Assembly (NCBI RefSeq): GCF_035934735.1
Contig: NZ_CP142396.1
Location: forward strand, 496,001-560,000
Source of the DNA: Sedimentibacter sp. MB31-C6
Lineage (GTDB): Bacteria > Bacillota > Clostridia > Tissierellales > Sedimentibacteraceae
Reading direction: 5' to 3'
Length of the DNA: 64,000 nucleotides
Both the position numbers and the translations under genes were made by a program. Under the pieces are notes generated by a model. That model saw nothing but the letters and a program-made list of their open reading frames with translations. It did no database searches and was not told the origin of the DNA. Positions within the stretch are counted from its first letter, which is position 1; each line of letters begins with the position of its first letter. Positions 8,371 to 16,820 of the stretch are shown one piece after another.

Positions 8371-9597
8371 CTAATAACAATTATTCTGCATTTTCAATTG
8401 ACTATTATATGTCTTTTCAATCCTGTTATACAATTCTTCAGGCATATTAATTTTTTCAATTTCTAGCCCAATTGGCAAATTTCTATTTTTAGATCCCATA
8501 TAAACACCACCTATATAATTAGAACTGTAGTGCCACTTTCCCTCCAATGTAGATATAATTGATATAGCCCCTGATGATAAAGCTGGAGCTACAAATGGTT
8601 TAAAACCTGTTTTTCTGACTTTAAGATTTGCCTCAACTGTGAGTTTTGTCAGCTCTTTAGATATTATATCATTATAATTAGTTATACTATCAGCTATTAC
8701 TAATTCATTACCATGAGGTCCATATGCCCTCCCCTCTAACAAATATTGAGAATATTTATTATTACTTCTAGCATAATAAGCTGCCCTAGCATTCATAACC
8801 CCTAATCCATATCCTTTAATTTGTTCAGGTGCCAATTTACCTTTACTTGCCATTAATACTGAATTACATAACAAATCAACTGGATCTGATACAACAGAAA
8901 ATATACCCTTAAAGTTACTCTCAGCAGCCATGACGGCATATTCTTTAATAAGCTTGGAATTTTCTTCGAATTGAACCATCCTAACATCTGAAATTTCCGA
9001 GCCAACTGGTGGAACACCTTTTGAAGCACAAAAAACGAACATATCACAATCAAACAATTCATCTTTTTTAATTCCATGTACAAGTGGTAATACTTCATAG
9101 TCTATAGGTAGACATGTTTGATTCATTTCGTATTCCCATCTTTTAATTTTATCTGAACTTCTGTCAAATATGCCTATTGATTCAATGCAATTTCCTCCTA
9201 ATAATTTAAGTCCAATAAGTAAAGTGCTTCCTACATCACCTAAAGCTAATATGTTAATCCTTTTTTTTCTCTTTTCTCCTACAAAAAACGACTTCTCAAA
9301 ATCATCGAATTCAGTGTTAACTGCTTTAATTTTCTTCTCTTTTATAAGTATTTTTATATCTTTAGGTATATCTAAATTTATATCTTTCAACTTAAGAACT
9401 TCTAAATTTTCTTCATCTATTAATAAATCTGACTCATGAGTAACAGCAAATGTTCTTTTCGATTTATTTTTTCCTAACTTAGTCAAGAAATAAATCTCAT
9501 TACAGTTGCTAAATACTTCACTTTCATTTGCTTTTTCCATGGAATATTTATCTTTTAGTGATAATAAATATTTATCTTTATATTTATAATAAAACAT
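8371..9597 (-). CDS. Lactate/malate dehydrogenase-like protein with long N-terminal extension
   Basis: The 408-residue protein has about 110 extra residues before an LDH/MDH-type core. The Rossmann motif is ALGDVGST (118-125), the NPVD equivalent is SDPVD (237-241), the substrate-arginine region is NAR (269-271), and the catalytic histidine is in GPHGNE (His295). Two positions differ from true LDH/MDH: the asparagine of NPVD is Asp, and the aspartate that pairs with the catalytic histidine appears as Asn269. Its ATG overlaps the stop of the upstream fusion gene (TAATG), implying coupled translation. A substrate other than lactate or malate, or a non-catalytic NAD-binding role, is likely. Confidence 0.7.
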   Translation of the reverse strand: MFYYKYKDKYLLSLKDKYSMEKANESEVFSNCNEIYFLTKLGKNKSKRTFAVTHESDLLIDEENLEVLKLKDINLDIPKDIKILIKEKKIKAVNTEFDDFEKSFFVGEKRKKRINILALGDVGSTLLIGLKLLGGNCIESIGIFDRSSDKIKRWEYEMNQTCLPIDYEVLPLVHGIKKDELFDCDMFVFCASKGVPPVGSEISDVRMVQFEENSKLIKEYAVMAAESNFKGIFSVVSDPVDLLCNSVLMASKGKLAPEQIKGYGLGVMNARAAYYARSNNKYSQYLLEGRAYGPHGNELVIADSITNYNDIISKELTKLTVEANLKVRKTGFKPFVAPALSSGAISIISTLEGKWHYSSNYIGGVYMGSKNRNLPIGLEIEKINMPEELYNRIEKTYNSQLKMQNNCY

Positions 9598-12500
9598 TAT
9601 TTTATTATCCTTTCAAGTTTACTTAAATTTTCTATACTTACATTCATATAACTAGAGGCTTCTGTATTAAAATCATAATATATATTTTTACCTAAATACG
9701 GTAACCTTGGTGATACTAGAACTTCGCCAAGTCTTTTTACAGTGAGATTTTTTTCATAAATATTCTGATATTCTGATTCCAAAGCAAGTAATATATTTTT
9801 AGCATTTTCAAGGCATACCATTGATAAATTATAAATAGCTTCCTTTGAAGTCCCTCTAATGAACATTGGGGCGTAATATGGTAATATGAGGTTTAATGAT
9901 GGTATTAAATTAAGAGTATTCTCCAAATCTGAATCAATGCCATCTCCTCCTAAAAATGGATACATGAGATTCTCGTTGAACCATAACCTTAAATTAGGTA
10001 TAAAATAAGCACTGTCTATATCTCTTTCTTGTATATCCATTAGATCCTTACCTCTGCCGGACATTATTCCAACAATAATTTTTTCAACTTTTATATCATG
10101 TTTTTTTAGAATAGGATCAATTTCCTTAATTCTATAACCTTTATGAAGTATATCATCTACTAATATAACAGGTCTATTGAAAGATTTGATAGTTTTAACT
10201 TGATTATCTATAGGAGAATAAAAAGGGTATTCATTTATTTTAAATTTTTTCGTGTCAGTACTATATACCTTTTCTGTATGTAGTGATTTAGTTACTGTAT
10301 TAGGTATTACTGTCCCCTTTAATATATTACCAAATGGAACACACATATATTCCCCTAATATTTTCGGATTTTCCAACATATCATCATTAATATTATTCAT
10401 ACTTGAAATTTTATCTATTAATGTTTGATTTATCATATCATTATCAAAGGTTAGTACTAAACTTCCAGGATATAGCTCAGTTAATGACATCTGTAAATCT
10501 TTTCTAGCTTTAATAATAGCTTCATGAATATTATCATTAGTATTAAAAGGCTCCTTAATAAAGCTTTTAAGATCTAAAGTAAGGCATATTGGGAACTTCA
10601 TATCTACTGCATAGACTGTTTTTTTGGAATCATTTTCAATAATTTTTTGAAAACCTTGAAGTTCTAAAGTTTCTATTACTTCATCTGAACTTAAATTAGA
10701 CATATTATTATAGTATAAGGCGTATGTAAAATCATTTTGTAAACAATAAGCTAAAGTTTCAGTAAGTAAAACTTGCTCCATATAATCATAAATCTTACTT
10801 GGATTTACAAAAATACCATCTAAAACTATAATTCGTCCAGCTGTTTTTTCTCTTACATAGTCAGCAATATATTGACTTTTAAACTCTGAATAAACTTTTG
10901 ATGAACTTATCTTATGGAATGCCGTAAAACCTAATAATTTATTAGAATTTCTACTATCCCTAATTACTAAGAGTTTTATATTTTTAGAAATAAGTTCCTC
11001 TCCTATATTTTCATAAAGATTTGTATGCATAAAAATATAATGTCCTATTTCATCTACAATACTTTTACTTAGGTCATCTATTATTTCTATATTAAATGGT
11101 CTTGACTTTAACACGCTTTTATACTGAGGTTCTCTAATATATAAGTTTCTTTCATAAATGAAACTTTGCGCTAAAGGATCAATCAAATTGGTAATATCTC
11201 TATTATTATCAATATGATCTCTAATTTGTGTTGAACTTATATCCTCTAAATAAACTGGTAGCTGTAACTCAACAACATTACCTTTAATTTTATTTTTAGT
11301 TTCTTCTGCTTTCTTAATATAGTTTACTGATAAATCATCTAATGCCCTTTTGAATACTATATGATTAAAGCTGTGAATGGAATTTTTAGTAGGTCTTGCT
11401 TTATAGGCAGATGCATTTAATATTACATCACTACCAGCAACCATAAAAATATTATTATTAGGGAATAAAGCTTTCAGCTTTTTTAAATCTTCTGAACTTG
11501 ATAAGTTAACAGGTATATTGTCTGGAAACAAATAAACATCAAGTTCATCTGCAATTGACATATTAATAATTTGTCTTCTAATCATTCTTGGCTGAACTCT
11601 TTTAGACCATGAAAATTCATCTACTGCCAAGTATACTATAAATCCTAAATTTCTGATTTCAGTAACAATACCCTTATGACTTAAGGAAAAAGGGTCAAAT
11701 GTTCCAGGGAAATATGCTATATTTTTATGTTCCATAATTTCAAATTCTCCATAAAAAAATGCATAATCACTAATAAATCTATAAATATGATTAAAGGAAG
11801 CTGAATTGTTAAAGAAAAACAAATCACTTAATTCTTTTTCATTAATTAATGTCAAGAGTTTCTTGGAAATACCCATGAAAATTTTATTTTTTTGTTTTAA
11901 ATCCAATTTCTTTGAGTTAAAAATATATTGCCCTATGACCAAAAATGTCTCTAATTTAACTTGAATATTATAATTAGCTAGTCCGCTTAATATTATCCCT
12001 AACACCTTTACTAATCTCTTATTATAATCTTTTTCAGTTTCTTCAAATTTACCTTCATACTCTGGATAATACTGAATCATAATACCAAAAGTATCAATAG
12101 CTAAAGCACTTGCTCTTTCATTCGAGCCCTTGTAAATATTTTTTAAATCAATAATAAACTCATTTAACTCTTTCGGATGTAAAAGCATTACAAAGCGACC
12201 TAAATATTCAGGAATATATTTTGCATACTGCAGCTCATCAATTTCTAAACCTTTAAGCAATTCTAAAGATATTTCATTTCTTTGGTCATTTGTTAATAAA
12301 GACCCTATTTCTACAAGTGCATTTCCTGCTTTATTCCTTACAGACTCCTTTGCACTTACTTTTACTAAATTAGTTAAATGTGTCGCAGTTTGAAGTAAAG
12401 TAACTTTATTTTTATCAGTTATATTATCTATAATAAAATCAATGCTTATTGTCTTAAAATTCCAAGGCGTAGCAGCTTTTAAATTGTTTAAAAACAATTC

Positions 12501-14468
12501 TGATGTCTTATTTATATTTCCATTAATTAAATTGTTATATTTAAGTTTAATTTCTTCTGACATATTTAATTTTTGTCCTATTTTCCCCTTTAAAAAATTT
12601 ATACATAAATCATCTGATTCAGAAACATTATTTATAAATTCTCTAATTGGGTTAAAGGAAATAGCTACATCATCTTTTTGTTTAACTAAACAATACAAAA
12701 ACTGTACTGACATAAGTCTTACATCTTCAGCAGGATTATCTATTTCCTTTAAAGCGAAATTCATTAGTTTGCCAACTTGAACAGACTCGCAATCTTTCAT
12801 AGGTACACTAAGCAAACTATTTAATAAATTAAGAGTAGCTATATAATCATTTTCTTTGTTGTTAAAATAATTAAACAAAATATCTAAATAACATTTTTTA
12901 TCTTTACCAATACAATTAGTTAATAGCGAATCAACAAAGATTCTCAATGAGTAACCAATCCATTCTTTATGTTGATCCGTTACCTTATGGTCAGGTTTTA
13001 AAAATAATCCCAAGTATTTATCCCATAAATCTAAGCTATTTATTTCCTCATTAAATGACAACTTTACATCTTCAGGTAATTCCTTTTTAAAATCAACATC
13101 AAAAGATATTATAATTTTACCCATTATACTTGCAGCTTGGCGACGAATATCCCCTTCCCTGTTTATCAACAATTCATATAAAAAGTTTAATGTAAATAAT
13201 TTTTGTTTTTGAGATAAGTAAGTAGAGTATTCTTCGATAATGTTAAGATATGACCTTACATTCTTCCAATTCTTTTCACTTCTTGCAGCTTCAATAATAT
13301 TGGCAAAGGAAACATCATTATTTAATTTACTCATTAAAGATGTATTATGTTCAATTGCCATATATCTAAAACTATCAATAACCTCATATCCATCAACAAG
13401 AGCATAATCAGATTTGCCATTAGGATTAGGTTCATTTGAACTAAAATCTATGTTTATCCCTTTAAAAATAAGGTAATTTTCAAAGTCTTTAAGTTTAGAA
13501 TAAACTCTAATATATCTTTTTTCTTTAGCTTCATCAACATTATCTAATTTATCAAGAATAATTTGAAATGAGTCATTTAAATCATATATATTCATTTCTA
13601 TTCCATGCTTTGTAGTTTTATTTTTAACTCTAAAATCTGCATATATTAAAATCAAAGTTTCTAATGGCAAATTTTCCAGTTCTAAATCCCATGTTGAATG
13701 ATTAGCTGCTATCAATGCAAGACTTGGCATGTTATTTTTCATTAGCCACTGGTCTGTATAATAATAATGTAAGTATGCTACTCTTGTTTTTTCCAAACCT
13801 TTGCACCCATATTTTCCTATATCATGTCCAGCAGCTGCTCCAGATACTAACCCTAAATTAACATGACTTCCCACCTTATGAAGTTGTCTACCAATATGCA
13901 TTGCTACATAATGAACTGCAGCAACATGATTTAAAGTGTTGTAACCATTTACTTCAGCATCTATCATCATAAGTTCATATATATACTTTTTATTATAGGT
14001 TTCAATAAAAGTTAAATATTCCTCTGGATTTGTAAGTTCTTTTATCTCATCTTCAGATAAAAATTGGAATTGTGAAAATTTATCAAAATTTCGGCTTTTT
14101 TTCTCGTGTATAACTATAGTTCTCAATATTTCTAAATAAATTTGAACTGCATTTTCATATTTAGGATTTAATCTTATTGTAACGGCATCTGGAAAAGATA
14201 AGTGTAATGTATGTTGAAATATGTAAAATAACCAATCTTTTGGTTGTTCGGCACATAAACTGTTAAAAATATCTGAGGTTAGATTTAACACATCCTTACA
14301 GATAGATTCCTTGCTATTTATAAATATACGCAAGTTATTTACAAATTTCTTATTAATAATAAATGATTGTATTTTTTCTTCAGAAATCTTTATACGTTTT
14401 AAAAAATCTTTATGTGTTAATCTTTGGAGTATATCTTTATGTAATTCATTTAGTAATAATCTACTCAT
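9597..14468 (-). CDS. Giant fusion: HD hydrolase + helical repeats + NadD-like nucleotidyltransferase + GNAT-like + PRTase-like domain
   Basis: This 1623-residue soluble protein combines several nucleotide-related modules. An HD phosphohydrolase domain has GHDIGK with His215/Asp216 and a later NHS near 258. Residues about 400-890 form an alpha-helical, HEAT/ARM-like array. A cytidylyl/adenylyltransferase domain of the NadD type starts at PGTFDPFSLSHKG (Gly922) and ends with SSTQIRD (1078-1084). An acetyltransferase-like region follows (about 1110-1270). The C-terminal part has a type I phosphoribosyltransferase-like motif, VDDILHKGYR (1437-1446). The ATG follows GAGGTG. It heads a three-gene operon and is divergent from an FAH-family gene. 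I do not know a characterised homologue; NAD or nucleotide metabolism is the natural guess. Confidence 0.72.
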   Translation of the reverse strand: MSRLLLNELHKDILQRLTHKDFLKRIKISEEKIQSFIINKKFVNNLRIFINSKESICKDVLNLTSDIFNSLCAEQPKDWLFYIFQHTLHLSFPDAVTIRLNPKYENAVQIYLEILRTIVIHEKKSRNFDKFSQFQFLSEDEIKELTNPEEYLTFIETYNKKYIYELMMIDAEVNGYNTLNHVAAVHYVAMHIGRQLHKVGSHVNLGLVSGAAAGHDIGKYGCKGLEKTRVAYLHYYYTDQWLMKNNMPSLALIAANHSTWDLELENLPLETLILIYADFRVKNKTTKHGIEMNIYDLNDSFQIILDKLDNVDEAKEKRYIRVYSKLKDFENYLIFKGINIDFSSNEPNPNGKSDYALVDGYEVIDSFRYMAIEHNTSLMSKLNNDVSFANIIEAARSEKNWKNVRSYLNIIEEYSTYLSQKQKLFTLNFLYELLINREGDIRRQAASIMGKIIISFDVDFKKELPEDVKLSFNEEINSLDLWDKYLGLFLKPDHKVTDQHKEWIGYSLRIFVDSLLTNCIGKDKKCYLDILFNYFNNKENDYIATLNLLNSLLSVPMKDCESVQVGKLMNFALKEIDNPAEDVRLMSVQFLYCLVKQKDDVAISFNPIREFINNVSESDDLCINFLKGKIGQKLNMSEEIKLKYNNLINGNINKTSELFLNNLKAATPWNFKTISIDFIIDNITDKNKVTLLQTATHLTNLVKVSAKESVRNKAGNALVEIGSLLTNDQRNEISLELLKGLEIDELQYAKYIPEYLGRFVMLLHPKELNEFIIDLKNIYKGSNERASALAIDTFGIMIQYYPEYEGKFEETEKDYNKRLVKVLGIILSGLANYNIQVKLETFLVIGQYIFNSKKLDLKQKNKIFMGISKKLLTLINEKELSDLFFFNNSASFNHIYRFISDYAFFYGEFEIMEHKNIAYFPGTFDPFSLSHKGIVTEIRNLGFIVYLAVDEFSWSKRVQPRMIRRQIINMSIADELDVYLFPDNIPVNLSSSEDLKKLKALFPNNNIFMVAGSDVILNASAYKARPTKNSIHSFNHIVFKRALDDLSVNYIKKAEETKNKIKGNVVELQLPVYLEDISSTQIRDHIDNNRDITNLIDPLAQSFIYERNLYIREPQYKSVLKSRPFNIEIIDDLSKSIVDEIGHYIFMHTNLYENIGEELISKNIKLLVIRDSRNSNKLLGFTAFHKISSSKVYSEFKSQYIADYVREKTAGRIIVLDGIFVNPSKIYDYMEQVLLTETLAYCLQNDFTYALYYNNMSNLSSDEVIETLELQGFQKIIENDSKKTVYAVDMKFPICLTLDLKSFIKEPFNTNDNIHEAIIKARKDLQMSLTELYPGSLVLTFDNDMINQTLIDKISSMNNINDDMLENPKILGEYMCVPFGNILKGTVIPNTVTKSLHTEKVYSTDTKKFKINEYPFYSPIDNQVKTIKSFNRPVILVDDILHKGYRIKEIDPILKKHDIKVEKIIVGIMSGRGKDLMDIQERDIDSAYFIPNLRLWFNENLMYPFLGGDGIDSDLENTLNLIPSLNLILPYYAPMFIRGTSKEAIYNLSMVCLENAKNILLALESEYQNIYEKNLTVKRLGEVLVSPRLPYLGKNIYYDFNTEASSYMNVSIENLSKLERIIK

Positions 14469-14613
14469 TTTACACCTCTACTCTATTAAATTAATTCCAG
14501 TAACTGCCTATATTATAGCATAATAGCCATTGCACCGCAATATAACTGGAATTAAGTATTGCAAAAAAATAGAAATTATACTATATTAAAAGAAACATAC
14601 GAAGGAGGATTTT

Positions 14614-15507
14614 ATGTATTTTTTAACTTATATCTATAAAGGTACTGAATCAATTGGATTATTAAACAAAGACCATACTTGTGTTATACCTGTTCAATCA
14701 GTTTTTTCAAATTTAAAATGTGAAATTCCTACCAATATGATACATTTAATCGAAACTTTTAATCAATTAAACATTAAAGATTTCGAAAATACTGTTCATC
14801 AATGTAAAGATTTAATAGATTTAAATAAAATTAAAATAATGGCTCCTATACCTTTCCCTAAAAGAAATATAATATGTCTAGGTAAAAATTATTTGGATCA
14901 TATTAATGAGGTTAAAAGCTTAAAAAATGTATCATCTGATATTCCAAGTAAACCAATATATTTTAGTAAAATCGCCTATCCGGCAGTAGGTCATATGGAC
15001 TATATCGATTCTCATTCTGATATAGTAAAAGAACTAGACTATGAAGTTGAACTTGCAGTAATAATCAGTAAAAAGTGCAAAAATGTATCTAAGGAAAATG
15101 CAGAAAAGTATATTTTTGGATATACAATAGGTAATGATGTATCTGCAAGAAATATACAAACTGAACATGTTCAATGGCATAAAGGAAAATCTTTTGATAC
15201 ATTTAGCTCATTAGGACCATATATTGTACATAAAAATAAAATATCCTTTCCTCCAAAACTAGAAATAAAGAGCTATATAAATGGAGAACTGAGACAAAAT
15301 AGCAATACTGATTCCTTAATTTTTGACATACCTACTATTATAAATGATATAACGTCCGGTATTACGTTATACCCTGGAGACATAATCCTCACTGGTACAC
15401 CAGCTGGAGTTGGTGCAGGATTCAATCCTCCAAAGTACCTTAAGCAAGGTGATAAAATAGATTGTATTATTGAAAATATTGGAACATTAACTAATATAGT
15501 TAAGTAG
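14614..15507 (+). CDS. Fumarylacetoacetate hydrolase (FAH) family protein
   Basis: This 297-residue protein is probably an acylpyruvate hydrolase, decarboxylase or isomerase of the FAH superfamily. It has the typical N-terminal lid and linker followed by NIICLGKNYLDHINE (about residues 86-100). The core has metal-binding acidic residues in DYEVELAVII (about 147-156), then GYTIGNDVSARNIQ and the C-terminal ILTGTPAGVGAG. It has an excellent GAAGGAGG site. It is divergent from the giant fusion and convergent with DUF4363, whose stop codon is 1 bp away. The substrate cannot be told; bacterial members often act on oxaloacetate-like or homoprotocatechuate-pathway acids. Confidence 0.85.
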   Translation: MYFLTYIYKGTESIGLLNKDHTCVIPVQSVFSNLKCEIPTNMIHLIETFNQLNIKDFENTVHQCKDLIDLNKIKIMAPIPFPKRNIICLGKNYLDHINEVKSLKNVSSDIPSKPIYFSKIAYPAVGHMDYIDSHSDIVKELDYEVELAVIISKKCKNVSKENAEKYIFGYTIGNDVSARNIQTEHVQWHKGKSFDTFSSLGPYIVHKNKISFPPKLEIKSYINGELRQNSNTDSLIFDIPTIINDITSGITLYPGDIILTGTPAGVGAGFNPPKYLKQGDKIDCIIENIGTLTNIVK

Positions 15508-15508
15508 A

Positions 15509-15892
15509 TTAAAAAATATTATCTAAAGTTAAACATTCATTATCTTTTATAATATTAAATAGAATTCTTAGGTGCTCAAGCTCTGCTTGAGCCATTGTTT
15601 TATCATAATTCTTTATATATATATCTAGTTTCTTCATTGAGATATCTACATTATCAATATCATCTTGATTTAAAAAATAAATCCAAATCCCTCTCATTTC
15701 CTCCCACTTTTTATTATACAATTCAATATCTGATTTTGCTTTATCCCAATCTCCCTTTTTTATAGTTTCAGATAAATAATTAAATTCTTCAAAATAGTAA
15801 TCTGTTGTGGGTTCTATATAAGCAAAGTGAAACCATGCCCAAATACCTATCATTATTAATAAAAATATTAATGAAATAACAACCATTCTCAT
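15509..15892 (-). CDS. DUF4363 family membrane-anchored protein
   Basis: This 127-residue protein has one N-terminal transmembrane segment (about residues 4-24) and an outward helical domain with several conserved tryptophans (KKWEEMRGIWIYF). It matches DUF4363, whose genes are regularly found beside DUF421 genes, as here (8 bp gap). The function is unknown. The pair may act together at the membrane. Confidence 0.78.
   Translation of the reverse strand: MRMVVISLIFLLIMIGIWAWFHFAYIEPTTDYYFEEFNYLSETIKKGDWDKAKSDIELYNKKWEEMRGIWIYFLNQDDIDNVDISMKKLDIYIKNYDKTMAQAELEHLRILFNIIKDNECLTLDNIF
15574..15592 (+). terminator. Possible terminator of the FAH gene, inside DUF4363
   Basis: A perfect 8-bp inverted repeat (GCTCAAGC / GCTTGAGC, loop TCT) lies 66 bp past the FAH stop and is followed by CATTGTTTT. 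It lies within the oppositely oriented DUF4363 coding region, so the role is tentative. Confidence 0.35.
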
Positions 15893-15900
15893 TACAAAGC

Positions 15901-16539
15901 CTACCTTTTATAAAAAATGTATTTATCATCTTCATCTACAAAACCATAAATAACCTGTTTTAATTTCAATCCTTTTTGTTTTAACTTTTTTCTAACATCT
16001 TCTTCTTTAATATTAAATTGATTTAAATTATCATACATTATTTTACCATCTATTATTACTGCAATTGGTATTCTATTACATCTTATATCTGGCTTTTCAA
16101 CAGGTCCTATTATACTTACTTCCCCATTAGTTTCCATAATCAAATAATCAATATCTTCTACATTATAAAAACCTTTTAAACGCATTTGACCTAATATATC
16201 ATTAGTATTAACTCTTAATTTATTCATTTCTTTAATATTAAACTTGCCATGATCTATTAATATAGAAGGCCTTCCACATATTATTTTTCGGGCAGTATTA
16301 TTTTTTAATGAAATATAGGAAATTAAACATTGTAAAAACATAATAGCTGCAATTGCCGTTAAACCATGGGATAAGGGCGCTCCTAAATCCTCAACAGGCA
16401 TTACAGCCAATTCTGCAAGCATCAAAGAAACAACTAGATCAAAGGGCTGTAATTCTCCAAGATCCCCCTTCCCCATTATTCTCATTGAAATCAAAAGCAT
16501 CCCATACAGTATTGTAGCTCTTAAAAGTACAATAATCAT
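15901..16539 (-). CDS. DUF421 (YetF-type) membrane protein
   Basis: The 212-residue protein has three N-terminal transmembrane segments (about residues 4-80) with the RIMGKGDLGELQPFDLVVSLMLAE signature region. A cytosolic YetF-like domain follows, containing GRPSILIDHGK, LRVNTNDILGQMRLKG and VIIDGKIMYDNL. DUF421 proteins are common in spore-forming Bacillota; function is unknown. The start follows AGAGGT. It forms a two-gene operon with DUF4363. Confidence 0.87.
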   Translation of the reverse strand: MIIVLLRATILYGMLLISMRIMGKGDLGELQPFDLVVSLMLAELAVMPVEDLGAPLSHGLTAIAAIMFLQCLISYISLKNNTARKIICGRPSILIDHGKFNIKEMNKLRVNTNDILGQMRLKGFYNVEDIDYLIMETNGEVSIIGPVEKPDIRCNRIPIAVIIDGKIMYDNLNQFNIKEEDVRKKLKQKGLKLKQVIYGFVDEDDKYIFYKR

Positions 16540-16604
16540 ATTTTACCTCTTATAATTTTCATTTAAATCTTATTTTATCCTTTACATATAAAATTATCCT
16601 AAAT

Positions 16605-16661
16605 AAAAAGAGTTGCTTCGCAACACCCGCTAGGGGGACCTATGTCCCCCTTCGGCGTAAA
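16605..16661. repeat. GC-rich dispersed repeat, copy 1
   Basis: This segment is about 57 bp and nearly matches 47588-47643; it differs only at a few positions in the first half. It contains two hairpins: GTTGC-TTC-GCAAC (16612-16624) and GGGGGAC-CTAT-GTCCCCC (16633-16650). It ends in TTCGGCGTAAA. The base composition contrasts sharply with the AT-rich surroundings. Both copies are intergenic and sit just past a stop codon or terminator. Confidence 0.75.
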
Positions 16662-16771
16662 AATGCTTTATTAAAGCATTTTTACTGAGCACCCTCCTTA
16701 ACGGCAAGGACGTTCCGTCCTTTGCAATCCTCGTTTTTTATTATATAGGAAAGGAGAACTTTCCTATATAA
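16662..16771. repeat. Chain of further hairpins next to repeat copy 1
   Basis: Continuing from the dispersed repeat there are three more inverted repeats: AAAAATGCTT with AAGCATTTTT (around 16659-16684), AAGGACG-TTC-CGTCCTT (16706-16722), and a 14-bp perfect stem (arms 16740-16753 and 16759-16772). No coding potential is seen. The whole 16540-16820 gap consists mainly of these structures. Confidence 0.6.
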
Positions 16772-16794
16772 TAAAAAAGTGCTCATTGAGCACT
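16772..16794 (-). terminator. Terminator of the PIN-TRAM gene
   Basis: The stem AGTGCTC-ATT-GAGCACT (16778-16794) is followed on the minus strand by TTTTTTATTATA. It lies 27 bp past the stop at 16821. Confidence 0.8.
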
Positions 16795-16820
16795 ATTTAT
16801 TATTGCATTATTTATTATTT

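Noticed and set aside
8853-9098. 81-codon minus-strand frame within the dehydrogenase-like gene
   Set aside because: It is in an alternative frame on the same strand as a gene with intact Rossmann and catalytic motifs.
12442-12780. 112-codon plus-strand frame inside the giant fusion gene
   Set aside because: It is antisense to the continuous 1623-codon gene, which has clear domain motifs on both sides.
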